64,000 bases of DNA from DASYQV01 sp036005125 (GTDB lineage: Bacteria; Acidobacteriota; Vicinamibacteria; Vicinamibacterales; UBA2999). Location of the stretch: assembly GCA_036005125.1 (NCBI GenBank), contig DASYQV010000170.1, forward strand, positions 1 through 64,000. The letters run 5' to 3'. The notes beneath the pieces are model-generated. The model did not search any database and had not been told where the DNA came from. It saw nothing but the letters and a program-made list of their open reading frames with translations. The number at the start of each line of letters is the position of its first letter. Position 1 is the stretch's first letter. Made by a program: the position numbers and the translations under genes. Shown here piece by piece: positions 14,323-23,021 of this stretch.

Positions 14323-15969
14323 TTACCGGACGGCAAGGAGCTTACCTTCCTGCCCGATGAGGGCCGCGAGCGCTTCGCGCCGCGTGCACATCGTGAACTC
14401 CACAGAGTCACCGGGCGCCATCTGCGCCGCCAGCGGCAGATCGGCGGTGATGACGGTCGCAATCTGAGGGTATCCACCGGTCGTCTGCCGGTCTGCCATC
14501 AACAGGATCGGATCGCCCGCGGGCGGAATCTGAATCCCACCCATGAACGTCGCGTCAGAAATCATTTCCAGGTCCGACGTACGCTCGATCGTGCCGCCGG
14601 CCAGGCGATAGGCCATCCGGTTCGACCTGGGCGTGACCGTGAACCGGCTGCGTTCGAGCACATGCCACGCCGCCGGCCCGAAGAAATCATCCTGCGGGCC
14701 TGCGAGGACGCGCAGCCGCGCACCGCCGGCCGACGGCGCCGCATCCTGCGGAGCTGCCACGGGTGGAGCCGCGGCCAGCGCGCCCAGGCCCAGGCGGTCG
14801 CCTGCGGCAAGCGGGCGGCCGTCGAAGCCACCCATCGCGCTCGGGACATGCGTCGCACGGCTCCCGAGCACGGGGCGAACGTCGATCCCTCCCGCCACGC
14901 CGACGTACGCGCGCGCCCCCTGACGACGATCGCCAAAGCGCAGCACCGAGCCGGGCCGCGCACGGACGGGTACGTTCAGCTTCACCATCTCGCGGTCCAG
15001 CGTTGCCGAGAGATCCGCACCCGCAACCGCCAGCACGATTTCGCGCTCGATGCGCAACTCGGGTCCGAGCAGCGTCACCTCGATCGTGGCGGCCTCCGGA
15101 TGGTTGCCCACCACGATGTTGGCGAGCCGATGCGACACCGGGTCCATCGGACCGGCAACCGGGACACCGCGATCCTGGTGCCCCCAGCGACCGAGATCCT
15201 GAATCGTGGTCAGCAGACCCGGGCGCACCACGGTGATCGCGGGCTCGGGTGGCCGCGCATCGCGTGCAGGCTGCGCCCGAAGCTCCGGGCCGGTGTCGGC
15301 CAGCGTCGGTACCGGAACGAAGCGGACCTCGTCGCCCGCCTCGAACAGCGACGGAGGCGTGCGCGCCTCGTCGAACAGTCTCACGCGCGTCCGGCCGATG
15401 ATCTGCCACCCTCCTGGAATGTCCTGCGGATAAATTGCTGTCTGGCGCCCCGCGATGCCGACGGATCCCGAAAGCACCCTGGCGCGCGGCGTCGGATGAC
15501 GAGGAGCCGCGATTGACTCGTCCACAGGTCCCATGTACGTGAAGCCGGGAACGAATCCCAGCATGAACACGCGGTACGTCGTCGACGCGTGCCGCCGGAC
15601 GACCTCCTGCTCCGACATGGAGGCATATCTCGCGACGGCAGGCAGGTCTGGTCCGTTCTCCCCGCCATAGACAACCGGAACCTCTGTCAATCGCGACCGC
15701 TCGACCGAAGCTGGACGATCGGACGCATCCTCGAGCGAGGCCGTGACCGATTCGAGCATCGTATGAAGGGGATCGAAGAAGACCGCCACAGAACGGTACG
15801 TCGGAACGACGTCGCGAACGCCTGGGAGGGCCGCCCGCCGAAGCGCGCTCGCGATCGCAATCGCCAGGGCATTGACCTCGGCATCGATTCTCGGTGCGAG
15901 CTCGAGCAGGAGCGCCGAATCGCCCGCTTCGCGGAGCCGGCGCGCCCATGTCACGCGATTCGCGTTCAC
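14323..15969 (-). CDS. PxpB-PxpC fusion, 5-oxoprolinase subunits (KipI-KipA family)
   Basis: 548 aa. Residues about 10-215 match PxpB/KipI (GDSALLLELAPRID, STTYRVFMLGFVPGFTYMG, PGGWQIIGRT). Residues about 245-540 match PxpC/KipA (RPGLLTTIQDLGRWGHQ, GPMDPVSHRLAN, AYVGVAGGIDV, GGYPQIATVI). In the family, PxpA, B and C together hydrolyse 5-oxo-L-proline to glutamate with ATP. PxpA is not in this window. The start codon overlaps the mpl stop by 4 nt, so it is translationally coupled to a cell-wall recycling ligase and sits between it and murB. That placement suggests a link to glutamate salvage from muropeptides, which is inference. Confidence 0.88.
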   Translation of the reverse strand: MNANRVTWARRLREAGDSALLLELAPRIDAEVNALAIAIASALRRAALPGVRDVVPTYRSVAVFFDPLHTMLESVTASLEDASDRPASVERSRLTEVPVVYGGENGPDLPAVARYASMSEQEVVRRHASTTYRVFMLGFVPGFTYMGPVDESIAAPRHPTPRARVLSGSVGIAGRQTAIYPQDIPGGWQIIGRTRVRLFDEARTPPSLFEAGDEVRFVPVPTLADTGPELRAQPARDARPPEPAITVVRPGLLTTIQDLGRWGHQDRGVPVAGPMDPVSHRLANIVVGNHPEAATIEVTLLGPELRIEREIVLAVAGADLSATLDREMVKLNVPVRARPGSVLRFGDRRQGARAYVGVAGGIDVRPVLGSRATHVPSAMGGFDGRPLAAGDRLGLGALAAAPPVAAPQDAAPSAGGARLRVLAGPQDDFFGPAAWHVLERSRFTVTPRSNRMAYRLAGGTIERTSDLEMISDATFMGGIQIPPAGDPILLMADRQTTGGYPQIATVITADLPLAAQMAPGDSVEFTMCTRREALAALIGQEGKLLAVR

Positions 15970-17366
15970 GCCGCCAGCGCTCGCAGCAGCTTCTGATGGA
16001 TGCCGCCGAAACCGCCGTTCGACATCAGCACGACGATGTCCCCTTCGCGATGCTCCCGGACGATCGTGCTGATGATGTCATCCACTTCGGGAATGTAACG
16101 GGCGTGCTGACCCCCCTTGCCGAGGTCGCTCACGAGCTGCTCGGCCGAGAGGCGCTGATCTTCGGGCAGCGTCGATCGGAACACGGCCGCGACGATGACC
16201 TCGTCTGCGGCGCCGAACGCGCGGGCAAAGTCGTTCTGAAAGACACGGCGGCACGACGAGGCCGAGCGCGGTTCGAATACCGCCCAGAGACGACGGCCGG
16301 CGTGGCCATGCCGCAATGCGTTCAGCGTTTCGTGCACGGCCGTCGGATGGTGCGCGAAGTCGTCGAGGATGGTCACGCCTCGTGCGGTGCCTACGACCTC
16401 GAGCCGGCGCTTGATGCCCTTGAACGCGCGCAGCCCGTCGGCAAGTGTCGCAGCGTCGAGGCCGACGTACGATCCCACCGCGATGGCGGCAAGCGCGTTC
16501 CTGACGTTATGCTCGCCAAGGAGCGGCGACCTGAAGCGTCCGAACGGCTCGCTTCGCCGCCGCACGCTGAACGAGGTCACGCCGTCGGCTGTCTCGACAT
16601 CGCGTCCCTCCCAGTCCGCGCCGTCGGAGGTCCCGAACGTCTCGACCGGGCTCACCGCATGTTTCGCGAGCGCCGCGGCTTCGGGGCTGTCGGCGCCGAG
16701 CAGCAGCAGACCGTTCCGCGGCACGAGGTTCACGAGCCGGCGGAATGCGAGCCGGACCGCATCGAGATCCGCGTAGATGTCCGCGTGATCGAATTCGATG
16801 TTGTTGATGACCGCCACATCAGGCAGGTACTTGAGGAACTTCGCCGTCTTGTCGAAGAACGCGCTGTCGTACTCGTCGCCCTCGATCACGAAGTCGCGCC
16901 CGGCGCCGACCCGATAGCTCGAGCCGTGCTCCCCGAGATTGAGTGCGATGCCGCCGACGAGCACGGTCGGATCGAGCCTGCCGTGTGTGAGCAGCCACCC
17001 GGTGAGCGACGTCGTCGTGGTCTTGCCGTGGGTGCCGGCCAGCACGATCGAGCGAGAGCCCCAGAGGAACTGATCGCGAATCGCTTCGGGGAGCGAACAG
17101 TAGCGGATCTTCCGCTCGAGCACCGACTCCAGCTCGGGGTTGCCGCGGGAGATGGCGTTGCCGACGATCACGAGATCGAGGTCGCTGGTGACGTGATCGG
17201 CCTGGTAGCCGATCATGGTCCGGATTCCTTCCGCCTTGAGGAAGTCGCTCATCGGCGGATAGATGTTCTGGTCCGAACCGCGGACGTCATGCCCCTTGCG
17301 CTTGAGCAGCGCCGCCAGGGTGGCCATTGCCGTGCCGCACACGCCGATCAGATGAATGCGTTGCAT
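15966..17366 (-). CDS. mpl: UDP-MurNAc : L-Ala-gamma-D-Glu-meso-DAP ligase (murein peptide ligase)
   Basis: 466 aa. Reattaches recovered tripeptide to UDP-MurNAc, bypassing MurC, MurD and MurE. Motifs: HLIGVCGTAMA at the N-terminus, VLAGTHGKTTTTSL (P-loop), NIEFDHADIY, LLGEHNVRNALAA, GIKRRLE and the Mpl-typical end VLMSNGGFGGIHQKLL. These distinguish it from MurC. The 3' end overlaps the pxpBC start by 4 nt. Upstream, a 270-nt repeat array separates it from ldcA. Confidence 0.92.
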   Translation of the reverse strand: MQRIHLIGVCGTAMATLAALLKRKGHDVRGSDQNIYPPMSDFLKAEGIRTMIGYQADHVTSDLDLVIVGNAISRGNPELESVLERKIRYCSLPEAIRDQFLWGSRSIVLAGTHGKTTTTSLTGWLLTHGRLDPTVLVGGIALNLGEHGSSYRVGAGRDFVIEGDEYDSAFFDKTAKFLKYLPDVAVINNIEFDHADIYADLDAVRLAFRRLVNLVPRNGLLLLGADSPEAAALAKHAVSPVETFGTSDGADWEGRDVETADGVTSFSVRRRSEPFGRFRSPLLGEHNVRNALAAIAVGSYVGLDAATLADGLRAFKGIKRRLEVVGTARGVTILDDFAHHPTAVHETLNALRHGHAGRRLWAVFEPRSASSCRRVFQNDFARAFGAADEVIVAAVFRSTLPEDQRLSAEQLVSDLGKGGQHARYIPEVDDIISTIVREHREGDIVVLMSNGGFGGIHQKLLRALAA

Positions 17367-17371
17367 GCGAC

Positions 17372-17643
17372 AATCGCGAATCGAAGGTCAAAGGGCAAAG
17401 GGCAAAGGGCAAAGGGCAAATCGAAGGTCAAAGGTCAAAGGTCAAAGGTCAGGTCAAAGGTATAGGTGCAGGTCATAGGTCCAGGTCATAGGTACAGGTA
17501 CAGGTTCAGGTTCAGGTTCAGGACCTGCACCTATGACCTGCACCTATGACCTATACCTATACCCAAACCTCTACCTTCGACCTGTACCTTTGCCCTGATA
17601 CCTTTGCCCTGACTTTTGACCTTTGACCTTTGACCTTTGACTG
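17372..17643. repeat. Large inverted array of GGTCAAA-type 6/7-mers
   Basis: Left arm (about 17382-17520) has GGTCAAA, GGGCAAA, GGTCATA, GGTACA and GGTTCA units; right arm (about 17521-17640) has the complementary TTTGACC, TATGACC and TGTACC units. The arms meet at 17520, giving a potential hairpin over 250 nt long between ldcA and mpl. No ORF here is convincing. Confidence 0.88.
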
Positions 17644-17659
17644 AGCTCCGTTAAGCAAA

Positions 17660-18583
17660 CTACGTGACCGCCGCCTCTTCAATCACCAACCGCGGACGCA
17701 GGTTGCCGACTACTCGCGCGGTCACGCCAAGCGGCACCGTCCAGCAGGGCCCAGTGGTATGCCCCGAAGGGAATCCGAACAGGACGGGTCCCGGAAAACC
17801 ATTCAACGGACCGGAAATGGCGTCGCGCGCCGTGGGACATCCACCCGGCTCGTCGCAGCCGGGCATCTCGCCGAAGACGATCCCGCGGGCGCGTGACAAC
17901 ACGCCGGACAGTCGCAATTGCGTCAGCATCCGATCGAGGCGATATGGACGCTCGTTCACGTCCTCGAGAAACAGGATGCATCCATCCGGTGGATCGAATG
18001 CAAACGGGGTGCTGAAGGACGCGAGCAACTGCGTCAGGGTGCCGCCCACGAGCGGACCCGAGGCCTCGCCGGGCCGGATGCTCTCCAGCCCGTCGGGAGC
18101 CATCTCACCCGGTGGCTCGACCGACGTCAGGCACCGGAGCCATGACGTTCGATCGAACCCGTCCTTGCCGCGCGCCAGCCGTCCTTCGAGCATCGGACCG
18201 TGGAAAGAAGCGATGCCGCAGCCGATCGTGAGCCACGTCAAGATGGATGTGTTGTCGCTGTAGCCGATGAAGGCCTTGGGCGTTCGTCGCAGATCGTCCG
18301 GTTCGAGCAGCGGCAGCAACTGAACGCTCCCGTAGCCGCCGCGCGCGGCGACGAGCGCAGCCACCGACGGATCGCGCCACGCCTCCAGGAAGGCGGACGC
18401 GCGCATCTCCGGCGGACCGGAGACATATCCGGTGCGGGCAAACACGGATTCGTCCCACACCGGCTCGAAGCCCTGCGCGCGCAACTCGTCGACGCCGCGA
18501 TCGAATTCGTCCCTGGCAAACGGGCTCGCCGGCGACACGACCGCTATGCGGTCGCCGGGCCTGAGCGCGCGCGGTTTCAGCAT
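17660..18583 (-). CDS. ldcA: LD-carboxypeptidase (muramoyltetrapeptide carboxypeptidase, S66 family)
   Basis: 307 aa, no signal peptide, so cytoplasmic. Removes the terminal D-Ala from recovered tetrapeptides to give tripeptide, the substrate of Mpl. Ser-Glu-His triad readable as S109 (FIGYSDNT), E207 (FLEDVNE) and H275 (FPSGHTTGP). N-terminal RPGDRIAVVSPASP is typical. Begins 4 nt after the nagZ stop, so the two are an operon. Confidence 0.93.
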   Translation of the reverse strand: MLKPRALRPGDRIAVVSPASPFARDEFDRGVDELRAQGFEPVWDESVFARTGYVSGPPEMRASAFLEAWRDPSVAALVAARGGYGSVQLLPLLEPDDLRRTPKAFIGYSDNTSILTWLTIGCGIASFHGPMLEGRLARGKDGFDRTSWLRCLTSVEPPGEMAPDGLESIRPGEASGPLVGGTLTQLLASFSTPFAFDPPDGCILFLEDVNERPYRLDRMLTQLRLSGVLSRARGIVFGEMPGCDEPGGCPTARDAISGPLNGFPGPVLFGFPSGHTTGPCWTVPLGVTARVVGNLRPRLVIEEAAVT

Positions 18584-18587
18584 GCGA

Positions 18588-19673
18588 TTAAAGAAAACGG
18601 CTCATCTCGTCGGCGACACGGCGATGCTCGTCGCAGCCGAGGATCGCCCGGAGCGGCGTGCGTCCGGCGGCAACTGGGACGGCAAGGAACCGCTCCTTCG
18701 CGCGGCGATGCCGGGCCAGCGCGTCTTCCACTCTCTTGGTCGGCAGCCGGCGGTCCTCGGCCGCATGGATCACGGCTTCGAGCGTCGCGGCCTGCAGATC
18801 GACGTTGCCGCTGCAGATCAGAAGCCCGTCGCAGCCCGCGGCGAGCGCCTGGACGCCGGCGTCAGGGACGGTATAGCGTCCCGAGATCGCCTTCATCTCG
18901 AGATCGTCGCCGAGGATGACGCCGTCGAACCCCAACTCTTCGCGCAACAGGTCGCGCGTAATCCGAGGCGAGAGCGTCGCCGGGCGCTCCTCGTCAAAGG
19001 CCGGCACGAGCACGTGTGCGGTCATCATGAACGCGACGTCCGCCTCGATCGCCGCGCGAAACGGCACGAATTCGACGCGGCGGAGCCGGTCTGGTGAATG
19101 CTCGACCACCGGGAGATCCAGGTGCGAGTCAACCGAGGTGTCGCCGTGGCCTGGAAAATGTTTGCCGCACGCCGCCATGCCGTTGTCCTGCATCGACCGG
19201 ACGATGACCGCGCCGAGCCGTGCGACCGTGTCGGCGTCTTCGGCCAGCGCGCGATCGCCGATCACAGGGTTCTTTGGATTCGTGTGGATGTCGAGCACGG
19301 GCGCGTAGTCGAGCGTGATTCCGACGGCCCGCAGCTCTGTCGCCAGCGCCTTGGCGAACCGGCGCGCCAGACCGGTATCGCCGCTCCGGCCGAGCACGGC
19401 CATCGGCGGCCATTCGGTGAACGGCGCGCGCAGGCGCGCAACACGTCCGCCTTCCTGGTCCACGCTCACCCACAGCGGTGTGTCAGCGGCCAGCGTCTGC
19501 AGGTCGTGCGACAGCTCCGCCACCTGTTCGGGCGCCTCGATGTTGCGCGCGAAGAGGATGATCCCGCCGAGCTGGAACTCCTTCGCGAGCGAGCGGATTT
19601 CGGGTGTGATCGTCGTTCCCGGCAGGCTTCCGATGAGCAGCCGACCTATGTCGCGCCGAAGGGATGAAGCCAT
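18588..19673 (-). CDS. nagZ: Beta-N-acetylhexosaminidase NagZ (GH3)
   Basis: 361 aa, no signal peptide. Cleaves GlcNAc from anhydro- or MurNAc-peptides during wall recycling. Motifs: WVSVDQEGGRVARL, LDYAPVLDI, the catalytic dyad loop KHFPGHGDT (from K171), and GDDLEM holding the nucleophile Asp (256 or 257). Length fits the one-domain cytoplasmic NagZ. First gene of the recycling block, divergent from the GHMP kinase. Confidence 0.92.
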   Translation of the reverse strand: MASSLRRDIGRLLIGSLPGTTITPEIRSLAKEFQLGGIILFARNIEAPEQVAELSHDLQTLAADTPLWVSVDQEGGRVARLRAPFTEWPPMAVLGRSGDTGLARRFAKALATELRAVGITLDYAPVLDIHTNPKNPVIGDRALAEDADTVARLGAVIVRSMQDNGMAACGKHFPGHGDTSVDSHLDLPVVEHSPDRLRRVEFVPFRAAIEADVAFMMTAHVLVPAFDEERPATLSPRITRDLLREELGFDGVILGDDLEMKAISGRYTVPDAGVQALAAGCDGLLICSGNVDLQAATLEAVIHAAEDRRLPTKRVEDALARHRRAKERFLAVPVAAGRTPLRAILGCDEHRRVADEMSRFL

Positions 19674-19689
19674 TCAGTCATTATAGCGA

Positions 19690-19800
19690 TCGTGTCGTTC
19701 TCGGTTCTGTGTTCAACCTTCTCAGTTCGTGTTCACCTTCTGAGTTCGGTTCAGGTTCGGGCTTCTGTCTTCGGTTCAGCGTTCGGTTCTGGCTGGGTCA
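19690..19800. repeat. GTTC-rich short-period repeat between nagZ and the GHMP kinase
   Basis: Repeated TTC/GTTC words every 6-8 bases (GGTTCTG, GTTCAACC, GTTCGTG, GTTCACC, GGTTCAGG) fill the divergent intergenic region up to the TATAAT box. Confidence 0.6.
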
Positions 19801-19801
19801 C

Positions 19802-19807
19802 TATAAT
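19802..19807 (+). promoter_or_regulatory. TATAAT -10 box, probable leaderless start for the GHMP kinase
   Basis: A perfect TATAAT ends 7 nt before the GTG at 19814, so transcription would start at or next to the start codon. No clear -35 hexamer is seen in the GTTC repeat upstream. Confidence 0.5.
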
Positions 19808-19813
19808 GCCAGA

Positions 19814-20833
19814 GTGCAGATTGACACCTCTGCGCCCACGCGCATCGACCTGGCAGGGGGGACCATCGACATCTGGCCCTTGTATCTGTTCCATTCCGGC
19901 GCGCAGACGATCAACGCCGCCATCAGCCTCCGGGCCCGTGCGCGCATCGAGACGCGCAGCGATCAGCGCGTCGTCATCCGCTCCGAGGACACGAAACGCA
20001 GCGTGGACGTCGCCGACTGGAGCGAGCTGCGGGAAGAAGGCGAGCTCCGGCTGCTGTCGCTGCTGACGTATTGGTTCCTCCGGGGGCCGGAGGCGCCGGC
20101 CCATGGACGCAAGGAAGGCCTCACGCTCACCACGCGTTCGGAATCACCCGCGGGCGCCGGCATTGCCGGATCGTCTGCGCTGAATGTCGCCGTCTGCGCC
20201 GCGCTCGCCGAGTGGACCCGCCATCATTACGAGCCGGAGGCGCTGCTGCAGATCGCGATGAACGTCGAGGCCCAGGCGATCAACGTTCCGACGGGGCTGC
20301 AGGATTACCGCCCCGCGATGTACGGCGGCGTCGCCGCGCTCGAGATGGACGTCGACGGCGTCCGCCGTGTCGCGCTCGACGTCAACGCGCGCGAGCTCGA
20401 AAGCCGCGTCGTGCTCTGCTACACCGGCGAGCCGCGAAACTCCGGCACGAACAACTGGGAGATTATGAAGAAGCACATCGACGGCGACCGCTACGTCTTC
20501 GACTGCTTCGAGCGCATCCGGGACACGGCAGCGCGCATGCGCGCGGCGCTTGCAGCCGACGACTGGGACGGGGTTGGGGGTGCCATTGCCGAGGAATGGG
20601 AGAACCGGAAGTGCCTCGCACCCGGCGTGACGACGCCCGTCATCGAGGATTTGATTGCCCGCGCACGGGCGGCTGGCGCCACGGCTGCCAAGGTATGCGG
20701 CGCGGGCGGCGGAGGGTGTCTCTTCTGCTATGGGCCGCCTCCCCAGCGCGCAGCGATCGCGGCCGCGCTCGATGCCGGCGGTGCGCGCGTGCTCGAGTAT
20801 CGGATCGAGCGCCACGGCCTCACACGTGGATAA
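19814..20833 (+). CDS. GHMP-family sugar kinase (HddA-like)
   Basis: 339 aa from the GTG at 19814; a longer reading would translate the repeat upstream. Motif 1 is APTRIDLAGGTIDIWPLY, the ATP loop is SPAGAGIAGSSALN, and motif 3 is VCGAGGGGCLFCYGPP. The family includes heptose-7-phosphate kinase HddA, fucokinase and other kinases acting on the anomeric hydroxyl of sugars. The substrate cannot be read from sequence. Divergent position beside nagZ-ldcA-mpl makes an amino-sugar recycling role possible. Overlaps polX by 8 nt. Confidence 0.82.
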   Translation: MQIDTSAPTRIDLAGGTIDIWPLYLFHSGAQTINAAISLRARARIETRSDQRVVIRSEDTKRSVDVADWSELREEGELRLLSLLTYWFLRGPEAPAHGRKEGLTLTTRSESPAGAGIAGSSALNVAVCAALAEWTRHHYEPEALLQIAMNVEAQAINVPTGLQDYRPAMYGGVAALEMDVDGVRRVALDVNARELESRVVLCYTGEPRNSGTNNWEIMKKHIDGDRYVFDCFERIRDTAARMRAALAADDWDGVGGAIAEEWENRKCLAPGVTTPVIEDLIARARAAGATAAKVCGAGGGGCLFCYGPPPQRAAIAAALDAGGARVLEYRIERHGLTRG

Positions 20834-22565
20834 CCAGGCAATTGCTCGGGTGTTCGCGGAAATCGCAGACCTGCTCGAGATCAAAGGCGAGAACGCGTTC
20901 AAGATTCGGGCGTACCGCACCGCATCCGACACGATTGCCGCCTGGGCCGACGGCGTCTCGCGTCTGGACGAGAAACAACTCCTCGAGCTGCCCGGCATCG
21001 GCAAGGACCTCGCCAAGAAGATCCGTGAGCTTGCCGACAGCGGGACGTGCCGATTCCATCAGGATCTCCTGCTCGAGTTTCCGCCGACGATCCTCGACCT
21101 GCTTCGGCTCCAGGGCGTCGGGCCCAAGACGGTGGCACTCCTCTACTCTGCTCTCAACATCCGCACGCTGGACGATCTCGCTGCGGCGGCACGGGAAGGG
21201 CGCCTGCGCGAGCTGCGCGGCATGGGTACGAAGAAGGAAGCGCTCATCCTCAAAGCGCTCGACGAGCGACAGAAGGACGCCGGCCGGCACCTGTTGTCCG
21301 ATAGCATCTCGATTGCCGCAGAGCTCACGGGGTACCTTCGCGAGCGCGCGCCCGACGTCGAGTTCGTGCCGGTCGGCAGCCTGCGCCGCGGGTGCGAGAC
21401 GTGTGGAGACATCGATATTCTCGCAGTGGGCCCCGACGTGGCCTCGGAACGCGCGGCGGCCCTGATGAGCGCGTTTCTCGAGTCGCCCAGGGTTGAACGA
21501 GTGCTGGGCCATGGCGACACGAAGAGCAGCATCCGTCTGTCGGGCGGCTACCAGGCCGACCTGCGACTCGTTCCGGCGGAAAGCCGCGGCGCGGCGATGC
21601 AGTACTTCACCGGCTCCAAGGCGCACAACATCGTCCTGCGCGACAGGGCGATTCAACGCGACTTGAAGCTGAACGAATACGGTCTGTTCCGCGTCAGCGA
21701 CGACGGGCGGGTGGCAGGCGATACGGAGGAAGGAATTTACGAGGCGCTCGGCCTTCAGTACATCGAACCCGAGCTCCGCGAACAACGAGGCGAGATCGAA
21801 GCGGCGCTCGACGGCCGACTCCCGCGGCTGGTGGCGTTGACCGACCTGCGCGGCGACCTGCACATGCATACGACCGTCACCGACGGTCGCGACGACCTGG
21901 TGACGATGGCGGAAGCGGCGCAGCGAGCTGGACACGAGTACATTGCCATCACCGATCACAGTCGTGCGCTGGCGATGGCCAACGGCCTCGACGAGCACCG
22001 CGCGCTGGAGCACGCCGCACGGATCCGCGATCTGAACGGTCGCTTCGAGGGCCTGACGCTGCTGGCCGGCATCGAGTGCGACATCCTGCCCGACGGCCGT
22101 CTCGACCTCGCCGACGACTGCCTTGCCCAGCTCGATCTGGTGGTCGCCTCGATCCATTCGCACTTCAGCATGGACGAGTCGCAGATGACCGACCGCGTGT
22201 TGCACGCGCTCGAGTGCCCGTGGGTTGACGTACTCGGTCACCCGACAGGACGTCTGCTCCTCAAGCGCGAGGGCTACCGACTGAATATCGAACAGGTCGT
22301 CGCCGCCGCGGCCCGCGCCGGCGTGGCGATGGAGATCAACTGCCAGGTCGACCGGTTGGACCTGAACGACGCGCAGGCACGCCTGGCGCGTGAGCGCGAA
22401 GTACGGCTCGTTATTTCGACCGACGCACACTCTGCGCTGGCGTTGGGTAACTTGCGCTGGGGCATCCGTATGGCCCGGAGAGCCTGGGCCTCGCCGGACG
22501 ATGTGCTGAACGCGCGAAGCCTCGAGGAGCTGCGCCCGCTTCTCAGACGGAATCGGAACAGGTGA
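20826..22565 (+). CDS. polX: DNA polymerase/3'-5' exonuclease PolX
   Basis: 579 aa from the GTG at 20826. Helix-hairpin-helix motifs LELPGIGKDLAKKI and LRLQGVGPKTVALLY; palm with VGSLRRGCETCGDIDILA (D195, D197), QADLRLV (D245) and FTGSKAHN; C-terminal PHP exonuclease with GDLHMHTTVTDGRD (H346, H348), ITDHSR, GIECDI, LGHPTGR and STDAHS. Family X enzymes of this architecture do gap-filling repair and have Mn-dependent exonuclease activity. The kinase stop lies inside its first codons and a small gene follows with a 4-nt overlap, so the three look co-transcribed. Confidence 0.93.
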   Translation: MDNQAIARVFAEIADLLEIKGENAFKIRAYRTASDTIAAWADGVSRLDEKQLLELPGIGKDLAKKIRELADSGTCRFHQDLLLEFPPTILDLLRLQGVGPKTVALLYSALNIRTLDDLAAAAREGRLRELRGMGTKKEALILKALDERQKDAGRHLLSDSISIAAELTGYLRERAPDVEFVPVGSLRRGCETCGDIDILAVGPDVASERAAALMSAFLESPRVERVLGHGDTKSSIRLSGGYQADLRLVPAESRGAAMQYFTGSKAHNIVLRDRAIQRDLKLNEYGLFRVSDDGRVAGDTEEGIYEALGLQYIEPELREQRGEIEAALDGRLPRLVALTDLRGDLHMHTTVTDGRDDLVTMAEAAQRAGHEYIAITDHSRALAMANGLDEHRALEHAARIRDLNGRFEGLTLLAGIECDILPDGRLDLADDCLAQLDLVVASIHSHFSMDESQMTDRVLHALECPWVDVLGHPTGRLLLKREGYRLNIEQVVAAAARAGVAMEINCQVDRLDLNDAQARLAREREVRLVISTDAHSALALGNLRWGIRMARRAWASPDDVLNARSLEELRPLLRRNRNR

Positions 22566-22867
22566 GCGTGGACGAGAAGACCGGGTTCGTGTCGCTCACG
22601 GCGTTGCGCGGCCAGGCACCGGACCCGGAGCAGGCGCTTGCCGAGATCCGGCGGATCTATTTCAAGACCACGCGCCAGACCATCGAGAACGATCTCGCGC
22701 ACGCCATCGAGCTGCTGAAGAGTCTCCCGACCGAGGAGGAGCGACAGAAGGCGGCCGTGTACATGGATGGTCTGGCGCAGATGCGATCCGACTGGGCGCG
22801 CCGCGACAAACGGCGAGACAGACCCGCGACAGGGACTCGCGCGCCGAAGCCGCCGAAGAAGCCGTGA
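22562..22867 (+). CDS. Hypothetical protein, 101 aa, coupled to polX
   Basis: GTG start overlapping the polX stop by 4 nt (GTGA). Predicted mostly helical: residues 20-80 contain EIRRIYFKTTRQTIENDLAHAIELLKSL and EEERQKAAVYMDGLAQM, with a basic Pro/Lys tail. No family recognised. The coupling suggests co-expression with PolX. Confidence 0.6.
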   Translation: MSVDEKTGFVSLTALRGQAPDPEQALAEIRRIYFKTTRQTIENDLAHAIELLKSLPTEEERQKAAVYMDGLAQMRSDWARRDKRRDRPATGTRAPKPPKKP

Positions 22868-22950
22868 ATCATTTCCGCCTTCGGGCTCGGAGCATGAGGA
22901 CATGATGCTCTTCGCCACGTCTCGAGCGCGCCGCCTTGCATCTTCCCGGC

Positions 22951-22968
22951 GCATCTTGAGATGCGGCC
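22951..22968. repeat. GCATCT/AGATGC hairpin copy
   Basis: GCATCTTGAGATGCGGCC is a variant of the GCATCT-TTA-AGATGC-like palindrome repeated at 9.16, 33.7, 33.8 and 57.98 kb. Around it, 22868-23021 has no gene; 22990-23018 shows a few AATCAGC/AGTCAGT units. Confidence 0.6.
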
Positions 22969-23021
22969 CAGAGGAGTCACGACTCCCGGAGTAGAGTCAG
23001 TAGAATCAGCAGAATCACGTC

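Noticed and set aside
14233..15516. Plus-strand frame over the PxpBC fusion
   Set aside because: Antisense shadow; real motifs are on the minus strand.
15894..17465. Long plus-strand open frame over mpl
   Set aside because: Antisense shadow of mpl in high-GC DNA; its end is repeat-encoded and it has no family motif.
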